Notes: a model not told the origin generated them from the sequence alone. Counted from the first letter of the stretch, positions 25,966 to 35,297 are shown. The stretch is 64,000 bases of DNA from SHVO01 sp041905795 (GCA_041905795.1 JAYRKL010000001.1:62001-126000); one strand, 5' to 3'. Program-made: numbers and translations.

Positions 25966-27249
25966 ATGGGGGATACCGTGCTCAAGACAGGATTTGCCGC
26001 CAGCCTCATCGCCTTGGCCGTCATCGCCGCGCCGGCGCCTTTTTCGCCAAGCTCGGCCGCGGTCAAAGCCATCCGGTTCGGAAAGCTGGTGGACGGTTCC
26101 GGCAAGATCACCGACAACGCCGTGGTGGTGATCGACAACAACAAGATCGCCAGCGTCGGCACCGGCGCCCCGCCGGCCGGCGCGGAGGTCATAGATTTGT
26201 CGCGCTACACCGGCATCCCCGGCATGGTCGACGCCCACACGCATATGACCTACGGCCCCGATCCGGTGGCGCGCGGAACCCGCACCAACGCCACCAACAT
26301 GGTGCTTGGCCGCGAAGGCCTGCAAAAGACGCTCGAGGCCGGCGTCACCACCATCCGCGACATGAACGCCGCCGATTATCTCGACATTTCCATGCGCGAA
26401 CTCATCAACTCCGGCGTCTGGACCGGACCGCGCATGTATGTAGTCGGTTGCGGCCTGCGGGCGCAGCGCGGCCGTTTCAACGCGGCGGGGACGCCGCTCG
26501 GCTGCGGCGAAGGCAACGGACCCAACGAATTCGCCCGCGCCGCCCGCCAGCAGATCGCCGCCGGCGTCGACTGGATCAAGATCTTCGGCTCCACCGGTTC
26601 GGGCGACGACGTCACCCAGTTCCAGACCGTGACCTACGAGGAAATGAAAGCCGCGGTCGATATCGCACATGCCATGGGCAAGAAGGTCGGCATCCACTCC
26701 TACGGTCCTTCGGGGGCCCGCGACGCCATCCGCGCCGGCGCGGACTCGCTCGAACACGCCACCGACATGGACGACGAGACCATCGCCGAACTGGTGCGGA
26801 AGAAGATCTACTTCCTGCCCACCATCGACCATAACCGCTACTACTACGACAACGCCGAACGCTTCCGCTACCCGCCGGGGGCCAAGGAGAACCTCACCAA
26901 CTTCATCGCCCGCAACCTCGAGACCACGCGCAAGGCGGTGAAGGCCGGCGCCATGATCGTCTTGGGCTCGGACGCCATCTACGACATGTTCGGCCAGAAC
27001 ACGCGCGAACTGGGCTGGTTCGTGAAGGCCGGCATGACCCCGGCGCAGGCGCTGGCGTCGGCCACCACCGTCGCCGCCCGCATGATGGGCCTGGAGAAAT
27101 CCATCGGCCAGGTGGCGCCCGGCTTCTTCGCCGACATCGCCGCGGTGGAGGGCGATCCCCTGAAGGACGTCGACGTCACCATCAACAACGTGCGCTGGGT
27201 GATGAAGGACGGCGCCGTCGTGGTCGACAAGACGGCGAGCCGGCGTTAG
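25966..27249 (+). CDS. Exported metal-dependent amidohydrolase
   Basis: This 427-residue protein is a signal-peptide-bearing member of the amidohydrolase superfamily, related to imidazolonepropionase-like and Xaa-Pro/Xaa-Arg dipeptidases. Seen are the HxH pair in GMVDAHTHMTYG, a probable carbamylated lysine in VDWIKIFGSTG, His in VGIHSYG and LEHATDMDD, and the final metal aspartate in VLGSDAIYDMF. A C-terminal beta sandwich follows (GFFADIAAVEGDPLKDV). The ATG at 25966 has no ribosome site, whereas a GTG at 25978 follows GGGGG and would give a cleaner signal peptide (LKTGFAASLIALAVIAAP). The true substrate, perhaps a dipeptide or cyclic amide, is unknown. Confidence 0.86.
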   Translation: MGDTVLKTGFAASLIALAVIAAPAPFSPSSAAVKAIRFGKLVDGSGKITDNAVVVIDNNKIASVGTGAPPAGAEVIDLSRYTGIPGMVDAHTHMTYGPDPVARGTRTNATNMVLGREGLQKTLEAGVTTIRDMNAADYLDISMRELINSGVWTGPRMYVVGCGLRAQRGRFNAAGTPLGCGEGNGPNEFARAARQQIAAGVDWIKIFGSTGSGDDVTQFQTVTYEEMKAAVDIAHAMGKKVGIHSYGPSGARDAIRAGADSLEHATDMDDETIAELVRKKIYFLPTIDHNRYYYDNAERFRYPPGAKENLTNFIARNLETTRKAVKAGAMIVLGSDAIYDMFGQNTRELGWFVKAGMTPAQALASATTVAARMMGLEKSIGQVAPGFFADIAAVEGDPLKDVDVTINNVRWVMKDGAVVVDKTASRR

Positions 27250-27288
27250 AGCCTCGTGCGTGATTTAAGAATCACGCACGAGGCTCTA
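27247..27288. repeat. Perfect 19-bp palindrome overlapping the amidohydrolase stop codon
   Basis: The left arm 27247-27265 is exactly complementary to the right arm 27270-27288, with the four-base spacer TAAG. The left arm begins with the TAG stop of the preceding gene. No T run follows, so it may act as an mRNA 3' stabiliser, a weak terminator or part of a repeat insertion together with the adjacent element at 27291-27353. Confidence 0.75.
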
Positions 27289-27290
27289 AC

Positions 27291-27353
27291 GCATTGTTTG
27301 GTCGCATCGTTTCTGCGGAAAACCGGTATCCACTTTTCCGCACGATGCTCTAG
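27291..27353. repeat. Dispersed palindromic repeat, copy 1
   Basis: After TGTTTGGTCGCAT, GCATCG (27304-27309) pairs with CGATGC (27343-27348) and GCGGAAAA (27315-27322) pairs with TTTTCCGC (27334-27341), enclosing the 11-base loop CCGGTATCCAC. The copy at 36635-36688 has the same flank and nearly the same loop but different, still complementary, stems. Similar elements with the GGAAAACCGG...CCACTTTTCC core are known between genes in alphaproteobacteria. Confidence 0.8.
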
Positions 27354-27368
27354 CGGACGGCCTCGTGC

Positions 27369-28712
27369 TTAGACCCGCGCGTCTTCGATTTCCCGCAGCC
27401 GCCCGGCCAGGGCGGCGCAATCGACCACGACATCAATGTCTTTCTTGAAGCGCTGGCGGCCGGTCTGCGCCGCGGCGGCGCAGACGAAATACTGGTGGCG
27501 CAAACCCAGGATGCCGCAGGTCGGCGCGATGATCGGATCGATGCCGGGATTGTTGATCAGCGTGATCACATGGCATCCCGCCGGCGCGAAATACAGGCCG
27601 AACAGGTTGCTGCCGAAAGGCCCCAGGATGACCTCGGCGTCGGCGAGGAGCGTGTTCTGATCCGCCGCGCTCAGATCCGCGGGATCGGCGGAGATGAAAC
27701 CCTGGTCCGCCAGGAACTGCTGGAACTCGTCGGCATTGGCGATCATCCGCGTACCGGCGCTCCTGCGGCCGAGGAACACCCTCTTTCCCGGCTTGATCGC
27801 CGGGACGCGACCGCCGGTGAGGCCGTCGCGCACGAACTGCACATGCCGGGGATTGGGCGGCTCGGCTTTGCCGGGCCGGTAAACGTGGCAGACGCGGAAG
27901 CGATAGCGTTTGCCGGGCGTACAGGCGATGACGTTATCTCGCGTGACGCCGAAAAACGCCAGGAATTCGTAATATCTTTCCGGCGCGCCGGCCGGCATCG
28001 CCAGCCGGACCTTGCGGCCGCCGAGGCAGGCAAGCCCCAGGAGGCGCGGCAGAAAATCGATGATCCAATGCCCGACGCTGTTCGAGGGCGCGGACAGGAA
28101 CAGGACGTCCTCGTCGACATACACCTCATCGGCCGGCGCATAATGGATCAGGCCGTCCAGCGCGCCGACGTCGAAGGTCATGAATTCGTGGGTGGCGACC
28201 TCCGGCGGCATGTAGCCGGTGTCATGGAGGACGGTGTCGTCCTTGCCGATCACGAAGTCCCATCCCGGGATGAATTGGGCGCCCGGCACGGACGCGAACT
28301 CCGCGGTATCCGTGGCGTAGACGAACGGGGCCGAATAAGCCGAAGACGGCGCGATCTCGATGTTGACCGGGGCGAGAACCGCCACGCACGGCAGGCCGCG
28401 CTCCCGGCAATACGCCGCCAAGGTCGCGCGATAGGCCAGCCGCAAGGGCCGCAAGGCCGGCACGTTGGGCAGGATGCGCGCGGCGACCGCCATCGCGGCC
28501 TCCTGGTCGTCCGCGCAGACGGCGCACAGCAGCGCCCGCTGGCGCAGTTCCGGCGCGGCGTTGTCGCCCGCCGCCGCCAGAAGCTCGCGCGCCTTGGGAT
28601 ACTTGGCCGCGAACCGGGCGCGCAGCGCCGCGATATCGCGGCGGTGACGCGGAGGTTCGGCGGGGGGCGTGGTCACGGCGCTCACCTTACCCGCGCGTCT
28701 CGCGGACTTCAC
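27369..28712 (-). CDS. Glycosyltransferase family 61 (DUF563) protein
   Basis: This 447-residue protein matches the GT61/DUF563 family: GHWIIDFLPRLLGL near the middle, RVFLGRRSAGTRMIAN (the RxFxxR...RxxxN pattern), and LGPFGSNLFGLYFAPAG at the catalytic C-terminal end. Such enzymes transfer xylose-, GlcNAc- or related sugars to glycans. The tail DIDVVVDCAALAGRL is shared with the second GT61 protein at 43364-44845, so the two are paralogues. The ATG at 28712 overlaps the acyltransferase by 26 bases; a GTG at 28685, directly after that gene's stop, is an alternative. It probably works on a surface polysaccharide with the adjacent acyltransferase. Acceptor and donor unknown. Confidence 0.83.
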   Translation of the reverse strand: MKSARRAGKVSAVTTPPAEPPRHRRDIAALRARFAAKYPKARELLAAAGDNAAPELRQRALLCAVCADDQEAAMAVAARILPNVPALRPLRLAYRATLAAYCRERGLPCVAVLAPVNIEIAPSSAYSAPFVYATDTAEFASVPGAQFIPGWDFVIGKDDTVLHDTGYMPPEVATHEFMTFDVGALDGLIHYAPADEVYVDEDVLFLSAPSNSVGHWIIDFLPRLLGLACLGGRKVRLAMPAGAPERYYEFLAFFGVTRDNVIACTPGKRYRFRVCHVYRPGKAEPPNPRHVQFVRDGLTGGRVPAIKPGKRVFLGRRSAGTRMIANADEFQQFLADQGFISADPADLSAADQNTLLADAEVILGPFGSNLFGLYFAPAGCHVITLINNPGIDPIIAPTCGILGLRHQYFVCAAAAQTGRQRFKKDIDVVVDCAALAGRLREIEDARV

Positions 28713-29211
28713 AGGGCGTGCCCCAGGCGATGCTGCGCGGCGGGATGTCGCGGGTCACCAGCGACCCGGCGCCGATCACCGACTGACGGCCGATGGTGAC
28801 ACCCGGCATGATGACAACGCGCATGCCGACCCAGACGTCGTCCTCGATGACGATCTTGCCGACGCGCGGCGCCTGATGGCGCATCGGCACATCCAGGCTG
28901 CCCGTCCCGTGCTGGACACCGCAGATCGCGGTGCCGCCGGCGATCATGCAGTGATTGCCGATCTCCAGCCCGCCGCGCGGCTCGTAGATCGCAACCCCGG
29001 GACCGAACGACACCTCGGCGCCGGTCTTCATCCAGCCCTGGTCGATGCGGATGCTGCAATGGGGATAGAGGGTGTTCCGGTCACCCAGTTCGAGCACGCC
29101 CTCGGGGCCGATGAAGATCACCGCCTGGGGCTCGAGGATGGTGGTGTCGGGCAACACCGCGCGGCCCTGCACATCGACCACCGCGGTCGGATGAATTCCC
29201 TTACGTATCAT
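28687..29211 (-). CDS. Hexapeptide-repeat acyltransferase (LbetaH)
   Basis: This 174-residue protein is built of left-handed beta-helix hexapeptide repeats: IHPTAVVD, MIAGGTAICGV, VWVGMRVVIMPGVTIGRQSVIGAGSLVTRDIPPRSIAWGTP. The latter closely resembles CatB/WcaF-type O-acetyltransferases with a catalytic His in MRHQAPR. It would acetylate a sugar hydroxyl or amine, using acetyl-CoA. It sits immediately upstream of the GT61 gene on the same strand, with a 26-base overlap if the GT61 ATG is used, which suggests a joint role in decorating a glycan. Confidence 0.87.
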   Translation of the reverse strand: MIRKGIHPTAVVDVQGRAVLPDTTILEPQAVIFIGPEGVLELGDRNTLYPHCSIRIDQGWMKTGAEVSFGPGVAIYEPRGGLEIGNHCMIAGGTAICGVQHGTGSLDVPMRHQAPRVGKIVIEDDVWVGMRVVIMPGVTIGRQSVIGAGSLVTRDIPPRSIAWGTPCEVRETRG

Positions 29212-29323
29212 AAGGATCGCGCGCCCTGCTCCCGGTTCGAAGGGGGCGCATCATCGCAGGTCGGCGGGGTTTTCCCCTAACGGAAAATCCCCGCCGCGCC
29301 GTTCTTTGCGCTTCAGTGCAACC

Positions 29324-31414
29324 TCACTGCTGGCCGCCCCTGCCCCCGGCGCTGGTCGCGGCCGGCGGCTTGGGGACGTCGGGACGTCCGTTGGTGAGCG
29401 AATTCCACAATTCGATATTGGGATTGCGGATGATCTTGACGCCCTCCCTTTGCGTTGTGGCGATGGCTTTCACGTCCTTGGCGTCGCCCAGGATGAAATT
29501 GTCGAACATGTCGCTCATGATGGTCAGCATCTTCCGGGTGCTGTCGGGGCGGAAATGATACCAGCCGTGCGGTTCCTCGGCGTATTCGACCCAGTCGTAC
29601 CAGTTGCCGTGGATCTTGGCCTGCACGCCGTATTGCTCGATCTGCTGGAAGCGCGCCGCTGAATCGCCCTGGGCGTAGAGGAACAGGAGCGGCACCTTGA
29701 CCCGGTCGGCGTGGTAGATCAGCGAGCGGTTATAGTAGTTCTCCGGGTTCTCCTGCGGCGTCTTGCCGATCAGGAACTTATTCCAGCCTTCCATGCTGGC
29801 GTAGGTCGAGAGCGTCACAAGATCGGTCGCCCCGTACCAGACGATGCCGGCCTTGAAGCGCTGCGGGTCCTTGACCGCGGCGGCGGTGGTGAAATAGCCG
29901 CCGGTGGAGCCGCCGAAGGCGCCGACGCGCTTGGGGTCCACCCAGCCGTCGGCGGCCAGCATGTCCATGCCGATGAAGGCGTCGTGGATGTCGTCCTCTC
30001 CTCCACGCGTGAACACCGCCTGGCGATAGTCCTTGCCGCGCCCCGTGGAGCCGCGGAAGTTGGCGGCGAACACCAGGTAGCCCCGGCTTACGAAGTACTG
30101 GATATAGGGATGCCATTGCTCGGGGTGCTGGCCGTTGGAATTGGCCCTGAAGAAAAAGAGCGCCGGCAGCTTGTCTCCGGCCTTTGACCCCTTGGGCTTG
30201 TAGACCAGCCCGGCCACCTTGCGGCCGTCGAAGCTCTTGTACTCCATGAACTCCGGCCACACGAACAGGTTGGCGTCGCGGATCGCCGGGTCCTGGTGGT
30301 TGGTGATCTGGCGTTCGGCGCCGCCCGCCGCCTTCATCACCCACACGTCGCCGGTCATGGACGGGTCCGAGTGATAGAAGAAGATCTGGTCACCCTTGGC
30401 GCTCCACACATGCGTGCCGCGGGTCTGGCCGGTAGCGGAGGAGCCGCCGTTGACGCCGCCGCGAGTGGTGAGCTGGGTCGCCTTGCCGCCTCCGGCGGCA
30501 CCACTTGAATTGCCGCCTTCGGCAGCGATCCGGAAGATGTGGTACTGGTAATTCAGGTTCTTGGTGAAGCTGATCCATTTGCCGTCGGGCGACCAGCGCG
30601 GCTCGCTGGCCTCGATGGTCTCGGTCAGCAGCATGGTTGCCTTGCCGCTGGCCACGTCGATCACGCCGAGGTTGTTGAAGCCGTTGCGGTCGGAGATGAA
30701 GGCCAGCTTCTTGCTGTCCGGCGACCACTGCGGCGCCGAATCCAATGAGTTGAAGGTGTCCGGCGTCAGCAGGCGCGGTTCGCCACCGGTGGCCGGCATC
30801 ACATAGATGTCGTTGTTGCTCTGGTCGTCATCGTTGGGCTTGGTGTTGCGGGTGAAGGCGAACATCTTGCCGTCCGGCGACAGGCTGGCGGAACCGCCGC
30901 CCGCGCCGACCCTTGTGATCTTCTTGCTGGCGATGTCGATGGCGCCGATGGAGGTGTTCCAGAACATGTCGGTGACGAAGTACAGCGTCTTGCTGTCCGG
31001 CGACCACATCGGGTTGGCGTCGTTGAGCGGATGATCGGTGAGCTGGATGGGCTCGCCGCCCGCCGCCGGCACGATATAGATGTCGCGCACGTTGACGCCG
31101 CGGTAGTCGGCTTCGAAGGCGATCCATTTGCCGTCGGGGCTGTAGACCGGGTTCATCTCGCGGCCCGGCATGTGAGTGAGTTGCTTAGGGGCGCCGCCGT
31201 TTACCGGCGCCGTCCAGATATCGTAAGTGCCGGCTTCCGCCGACTTGTAGGCGATGCTCTGGGCGTCGGGCGCCACATCGAACTCCTCGATCCACACCGT
31301 CCTGGCCAGGGCGTCGATCGGCAGTCCGGGCCGCGCCGCGGCGAAGGCTTGCGCGGTGAAGGCGGACCCGGCGGCGCAGCACATGAGGGCGGAAAGGGCG
31401 AACAAGCGGACCAT
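29324..31414 (-). CDS. Exported S9-family prolyl oligopeptidase-type peptidase
   Basis: This is a 696-residue secreted serine peptidase. A signal peptide (MVRLFALSALMCCAAGSAFT, then AQAFA) precedes a WD40/TolB-like beta propeller (about 45-400) with repeated SPDGKWIAF, SPDSKTLYF, SPDGKMFAF and SPDGKWISF blades. The C-terminal alpha/beta hydrolase domain has nucleophile Ser503 in FGGSTGGYF, an acid in LFLYAQGDSAARF and His in EEPHGWYHF. It resembles DPP/acylaminoacyl-peptidases of oligotrophic proteobacteria and likely degrades peptides in the periplasm. The ATG at 31414 follows AGGAG with seven bases spacing. The frame continues upstream to 31606 but lacks a signal there. Confidence 0.93.
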   Translation of the reverse strand: MVRLFALSALMCCAAGSAFTAQAFAAARPGLPIDALARTVWIEEFDVAPDAQSIAYKSAEAGTYDIWTAPVNGGAPKQLTHMPGREMNPVYSPDGKWIAFEADYRGVNVRDIYIVPAAGGEPIQLTDHPLNDANPMWSPDSKTLYFVTDMFWNTSIGAIDIASKKITRVGAGGGSASLSPDGKMFAFTRNTKPNDDDQSNNDIYVMPATGGEPRLLTPDTFNSLDSAPQWSPDSKKLAFISDRNGFNNLGVIDVASGKATMLLTETIEASEPRWSPDGKWISFTKNLNYQYHIFRIAAEGGNSSGAAGGGKATQLTTRGGVNGGSSATGQTRGTHVWSAKGDQIFFYHSDPSMTGDVWVMKAAGGAERQITNHQDPAIRDANLFVWPEFMEYKSFDGRKVAGLVYKPKGSKAGDKLPALFFFRANSNGQHPEQWHPYIQYFVSRGYLVFAANFRGSTGRGKDYRQAVFTRGGEDDIHDAFIGMDMLAADGWVDPKRVGAFGGSTGGYFTTAAAVKDPQRFKAGIVWYGATDLVTLSTYASMEGWNKFLIGKTPQENPENYYNRSLIYHADRVKVPLLFLYAQGDSAARFQQIEQYGVQAKIHGNWYDWVEYAEEPHGWYHFRPDSTRKMLTIMSDMFDNFILGDAKDVKAIATTQREGVKIIRNPNIELWNSLTNGRPDVPKPPAATSAGGRGGQQ

Positions 31415-31527
31415 CGGGATCTCCTGTTGTAGGGGCCGTGGAACGGGCGATTCGCGGGTCACCTTAGCAGATAAGCGGGTGCCGCGCGCGCCCAGGACGG
31501 GCGGAGGATGCGCCGGCCATCGGGAAG

Positions 31528-32169
31528 CTAGCCGCGGCGCTTTGCCCACCACTCGGCCACGGACATGTTGGGAATCTGGAAGCGGTCGCGGGTGGTGCAA
31601 TACCACCCGTTGCCGTTCATGCGTCCGACCACGTCGAGCGCCGCCACGTCGATGGTCAAGTTCTCATCGATCAGGTGATCGTGAACGTGGATATGCACGA
31701 TTTCACCGGTCACGAGGTTGCGCCCGTGCGGCAGGGTCTGGTTGGCGAAGAGCCGGCACTCGAAGCTCACCGGCGCTTCGAGAATGCCCGGCGTGGCGAT
31801 CTGGCGCGACGGACGGGATGTGAGTCCGGCTTCGGCGAGTTCGCTGACTCCCTCGGGAAACGGCACGGCGCAGGCCACCATCTGTGCGGCGATGGCATGG
31901 TTGACCAGATTGACCACGAACTCGCCGCGGGCGGCGATATTGCGGGAGGTGTCCTTGAGCGGGCCGCCCTGGTCCCGCGTGCTGCCCTCGATGCCGAGCA
32001 CCAAGAGCGGCGGCGCCTCGCTGAAGATATTGAAAAAACTGAACGGCGCGGCGTTGACGCCGCCGTCGGCATTGAGGGTGGACACCAGGGCGATGGGCCG
32101 CGGCATGACGGTACTGGTGAGCAGCTTGTAGATGCGGCCCGGGGTCAGATCGGCGGCGGCGATATCCAT
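31528..32169 (-). CDS. Flavin reductase-like FMN-binding protein
   Basis: This 213-residue protein belongs to the flavin-reductase-like family (PF01613, recalled). It opens with KLLTSTVMPRPIALVSTLNADGG and continues VNAAPFSFFNIFSEAPPLLVLG, followed by NLVTGEIVHIHVHD; the MPRPIALVST signature contacts FMN. Such proteins reduce flavins or act as FMN-dependent oxidoreductases in small-molecule catabolism. It is divergent from the amino acid ABC operon across 93 bases. The substrate is not predictable. Confidence 0.88.
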   Translation of the reverse strand: MDIAAADLTPGRIYKLLTSTVMPRPIALVSTLNADGGVNAAPFSFFNIFSEAPPLLVLGIEGSTRDQGGPLKDTSRNIAARGEFVVNLVNHAIAAQMVACAVPFPEGVSELAEAGLTSRPSRQIATPGILEAPVSFECRLFANQTLPHGRNLVTGEIVHIHVHDHLIDENLTIDVAALDVVGRMNGNGWYCTTRDRFQIPNMSVAEWWAKRRG

Positions 32170-32262
32170 GGCTTTGGCCGGAAAAATCCAGGTGTTTTAA
32201 CGTGTTATAGACGCCGCGGATTTTAGTGCATTATGCTGCAGCGCGGGAAGCAGGGGATTGCG

Positions 32263-33117
32263 ATGACCATTCGGAAATTGTGCCTGGGACTGGTCCTGAC
32301 GGTCTGCGGCGCGGCTCAGCCGGCCGTGGTCGGGCGGGCCTGGGCGCAGCAGGTCCTGAAAACCGGCGTCGACGCCACTTTCGCGCCCCACGCCATGGTC
32401 AAGCTCGGCGGCGGCCTGCAGGGGTTCAACCTCGATCTCGGCCATGAGATCGCCCGGCGCATGGGCCGCAAGCTCGACGTCGAAGGCACCGAGTTTTCCG
32501 GCCTCCTGCCCGGCATGAACGCCGGCAAATACGACTTCATCCTGACGCCGGTCACCGCAACGCCCGAGCGCGCCAAACAGATGCTGTTCAGCGAAGGCTA
32601 TCTCGATACCGACTTCACCTTCGTCGAGAAGAAGACGGCGCCCGGCATCAAGGCGCTGGACGACCTCAAGGGTAAGACCATTTCGGTCAACAAGGGCTCG
32701 GCCTTCGAGGCCTGGTGCCGCGACAACGCCGCCAAATACGGTTTCACCTACGCCGCCTACGGCAGCAACGCCGACGCGGTGCAGGCGGTGCAGGCCGGGC
32801 GCGCCGACGCCAACCTCTCCGCCAGCAGCGTCTCCGGGTGGGTCACCAAGCAGAATCCCCTGGTCAAATCGACCTTCACCATCCGCACCGGCTTCGTCTG
32901 GGCGCTGGCGTTCCGCGCCGACGACAAGGCCGGGCGCGACACTATCTCCATGGTCTTGAAGTGCATGAAGAAGGACGGCTTCGTCGCCAGGACCGCGCAG
33001 AAGTGGTTCGGCTTCACGCCGGCCGCCGACAACAGCGCCGTGGCGATCGCGCCGGGCCAGGGCATCCCGGGCATGGAAGGTTACGACCCCACTCCCGCCC
33101 CGCTGAAGTGCTCGTAA
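32263..33117 (+). CDS. ABC transporter substrate-binding protein (polar amino acid family)
   Basis: This 284-residue exported binding protein has a signal peptide (MTIRKLCLGLVLTVCGAAQP...AWA) and the family 3 amino acid binding fold: VLKTGVDATFAPHAMVK, GFNLDLGHEIARRMGRKL, FSGLLPGMNAGKYDF, AYLDTDFT-like GYLDTDFTFV and LKGKTISVNKGSAFE. It captures a polar or amino-group compound in the periplasm for the permease and ATPase downstream. The start at 32263 was preferred to the frame opening at 32233 because it follows a GGGGA box and the signal peptide begins there. It is the first gene of a four-gene ABC operon plus an omega-aminotransferase, which suggests a beta- or omega-amino acid ligand. Confidence 0.92.
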   Translation: MTIRKLCLGLVLTVCGAAQPAVVGRAWAQQVLKTGVDATFAPHAMVKLGGGLQGFNLDLGHEIARRMGRKLDVEGTEFSGLLPGMNAGKYDFILTPVTATPERAKQMLFSEGYLDTDFTFVEKKTAPGIKALDDLKGKTISVNKGSAFEAWCRDNAAKYGFTYAAYGSNADAVQAVQAGRADANLSASSVSGWVTKQNPLVKSTFTIRTGFVWALAFRADDKAGRDTISMVLKCMKKDGFVARTAQKWFGFTPAADNSAVAIAPGQGIPGMEGYDPTPAPLKCS

Positions 33118-33130
33118 AGTTTCGCCGGCC

Positions 33131-33871
33131 ATGACGCCGATCCTCGAACTCGCCGGACTGCGCAAGGCCTACGGCGGGCTCGAGGTGCTGCGCGGCGTCG
33201 ACCTGAAGGTGTTCCCCGGCGAACTGGTGTGCATCGTCGGCCCGTCGGGATCCGGCAAGAGCAGCCTCCTGCGCTGCTGCAACCGCCTCGAAGAGGCCAC
33301 CGGCGGCGAGGTGATCGTCGATGGCGAGGACATCACCCGCGCGCAGGTGAACATCAACAAGGTGCGCGAGCGCATCGGCATGGTGTTCCAGCAGTTCAAC
33401 CTCTATCCGCATCTCACCGTGCTCGGCAACGTCACTCTGGCCTTGCGCAAGGTACAAGGGAAGCAACCGGCCGAGGCGGACACCCTGGGGCGCGCCGCGC
33501 TGGAGCGCGTCGGGCTGGCCGACAAGGCACAAAACCATCCCGCGCAGCTGTCGGGCGGGCAGCAGCAGCGCGTCGCCATCGCCCGCGCCATCGTGCTGCA
33601 GCCGAAACTGATGCTGTTCGACGAGCCGACCAGCGCCCTCGATCCCGAGACCGTCGGCGAAGTCCTGAAAGTGATGCGCGAACTGCGCGAGGCCGGCATG
33701 ACCATGCTGGTGGTCACCCATGAGATGGGTTTCGCCCGCGCCGCCGCCGACCGGGTGATCTTCATGGACGCCGGCGCCATCGTCGAGCAGGGCCCGCCGG
33801 CCGAGATCTTCGGCGCGCCCAAGCACGAACGCACCCGCGCCTTTCTCGCGCGATATACGTCTGGCCACTGA
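33131..33871 (+). CDS. Polar amino acid ABC transporter ATPase (GlnQ-like)
   Basis: This 246-residue ATPase has the Walker A motif GPSGSGKS at 37-44, the Q-loop in GMVFQQFNLYPHLTV, the signature LSGGQQQRVAIARA, Walker B LMLFDEPTSALDPE and the switch His in VVTHEMGFA. It is the energy subunit for the two permeases that follow. The ATG lies 13 bases after the binding-protein stop. Confidence 0.96.
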   Translation: MTPILELAGLRKAYGGLEVLRGVDLKVFPGELVCIVGPSGSGKSSLLRCCNRLEEATGGEVIVDGEDITRAQVNINKVRERIGMVFQQFNLYPHLTVLGNVTLALRKVQGKQPAEADTLGRAALERVGLADKAQNHPAQLSGGQQQRVAIARAIVLQPKLMLFDEPTSALDPETVGEVLKVMRELREAGMTMLVVTHEMGFARAAADRVIFMDAGAIVEQGPPAEIFGAPKHERTRAFLARYTSGH

Positions 33872-33884
33872 TGGGCGGTCATTG

Positions 33885-34565
33885 ATGTCGGGCGTCGGCA
33901 AATTCCTCGACACCTTCTTCAACGCCGAGGTCGCGGCGCGCTATCTGCCGGATATCCTGGCCGGCATGGGCGTCACCCTCGGCCTTGGCCTCGCGGTCAC
34001 GGTCTCGGGCCTCGCCCTGGGCCTGGCGCTCGCGATCCTGCGGTCCACCGGCCGCCGCTGGCTCGCCCTGCCGATCATCGCCTTCGTCGATATCCTGCGG
34101 GCGCTGCCGCCGCTGGTGATCATCATCATCCTGTTTTTTGCGTTCCCGATGATCGGCGTCGAGATGTCGGCTTTCACCGCCACCTGGCTGGCGCTGGCGC
34201 TGGTGCTGGCCGCCTATGCCGAGGAAAGTATCTGGGGCGGCATCCTCAGCCTGCCGCGCGGCCAGGCGGAGGCGGCGCGTTCCACCGGCCTGACGTGGAG
34301 ACAGACCATGACCGCGGTGATCCTGCCGCAAGCCCTCCGCATCAGCGTGCCGCCCCTCACCAACCGCGTCATCGCGGTGGCCAAGAATGTCGCCCTGGGC
34401 TCGGTGGTGGCGCTGTCGGAAGTCCTGAACCTGGCACAGTCCGCCACCAGCGCCGCCGGCAATCCGACGCCGCTGACCATGGCCGCCGCCGGCTATCTCG
34501 CGATCTTCATTCCGGCCATGCTGGGCGCGCGGCGCCTGGAACGCCGTTTCCAGTGGCGCGTTTGA
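33885..34565 (+). CDS. Polar amino acid ABC transporter permease 1
   Basis: This 226-residue permease has about five hydrophobic segments and the EAA loop GQAEAARSTGLTWRQTMTAV, which docks with the ATPase. The VDILRALPPLVIII motif is characteristic of the HisM/GlnP-type family. The ATG at 33885 was chosen; a TTG just before it is also in frame. It is separated by one base from the second permease, so the two form a heterodimer. Confidence 0.93.
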   Translation: MSGVGKFLDTFFNAEVAARYLPDILAGMGVTLGLGLAVTVSGLALGLALAILRSTGRRWLALPIIAFVDILRALPPLVIIIILFFAFPMIGVEMSAFTATWLALALVLAAYAEESIWGGILSLPRGQAEAARSTGLTWRQTMTAVILPQALRISVPPLTNRVIAVAKNVALGSVVALSEVLNLAQSATSAAGNPTPLTMAAAGYLAIFIPAMLGARRLERRFQWRV

Positions 34566-34566
34566 T

Positions 34567-35235
34567 ATGGACGCGCTGCTCACCAACTTCTTCAATATCG
34601 AAGTGTTCCGCGAGGTGCTGCCGTTCCTGATGGACGGCCTGCTGACCACGCTCGGCCTGTCGGCGCTGGTGATCCCCCTGGGCCTCGCCGGCGGTCTCGC
34701 GGTGGCGCTGCTGTCGACCCAGGGCCGCCGGCTCCCGCGCATCCTGGTGGCGGTTTACGTCGACGTGTTCCGCGCGCTTCCCCCTTTGGTTCTGCTGATC
34801 TTCATCTATTTCGGCTTCCCGTTCCTGGGGATCGACCTGCCCAAGCTGCTGGCGGTAGCGCTCGGTTTCCTTCTGAACAACGCCGCCTATTACGGCGAGA
34901 TCTTCCGCGCCGGTCTGCTCAGTGTCCCCGCCGGCCAGATGGAGGCGGCGCGGTCCAGCGGCCTCACGCGCCGCCAGGCGCTGATCCATGTCGTCATCCC
35001 CCAGGCGGTACGCAACGTGCTGCCCGATCTGCTCGGCAACAGTATTGAAGTGATCAAGCTCACGACCATCGCCAGCGTGGTGGCCTTGCCGGAGTTGCTG
35101 CGCATCGCCCGCGATGCCCAGGCGCTGACCTACAACCCCTCGCCCGTCGTCCTGGCGGCGCTGATCTACCTGGCCCTGCTGTGGCCGCTGGTGCGGCTGT
35201 TGAGCCGGTTAGAGCATAAGCCGCACCCGCAATAA
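34567..35235 (+). CDS. Polar amino acid ABC transporter permease 2
   Basis: This 222-residue permease is a paralogue of the preceding one with VDVFRALPPLVLLIFIYFG and the EAA loop GQMEAARSSGLTRRQALIHV, then IPQAVRNVLPDLLGNSIEVIK. The two permeases, ATPase and binding protein make a complete importer. An aminotransferase starts 62 bases downstream. Confidence 0.93.
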   Translation: MDALLTNFFNIEVFREVLPFLMDGLLTTLGLSALVIPLGLAGGLAVALLSTQGRRLPRILVAVYVDVFRALPPLVLLIFIYFGFPFLGIDLPKLLAVALGFLLNNAAYYGEIFRAGLLSVPAGQMEAARSSGLTRRQALIHVVIPQAVRNVLPDLLGNSIEVIKLTTIASVVALPELLRIARDAQALTYNPSPVVLAALIYLALLWPLVRLLSRLEHKPHPQ

Positions 35236-35297
35236 CGCCGCTGCCCCGGCGCATCAAATCCGTCTAGAGTCGCGGTTCCGGGAGAAGGAGACGCGCG

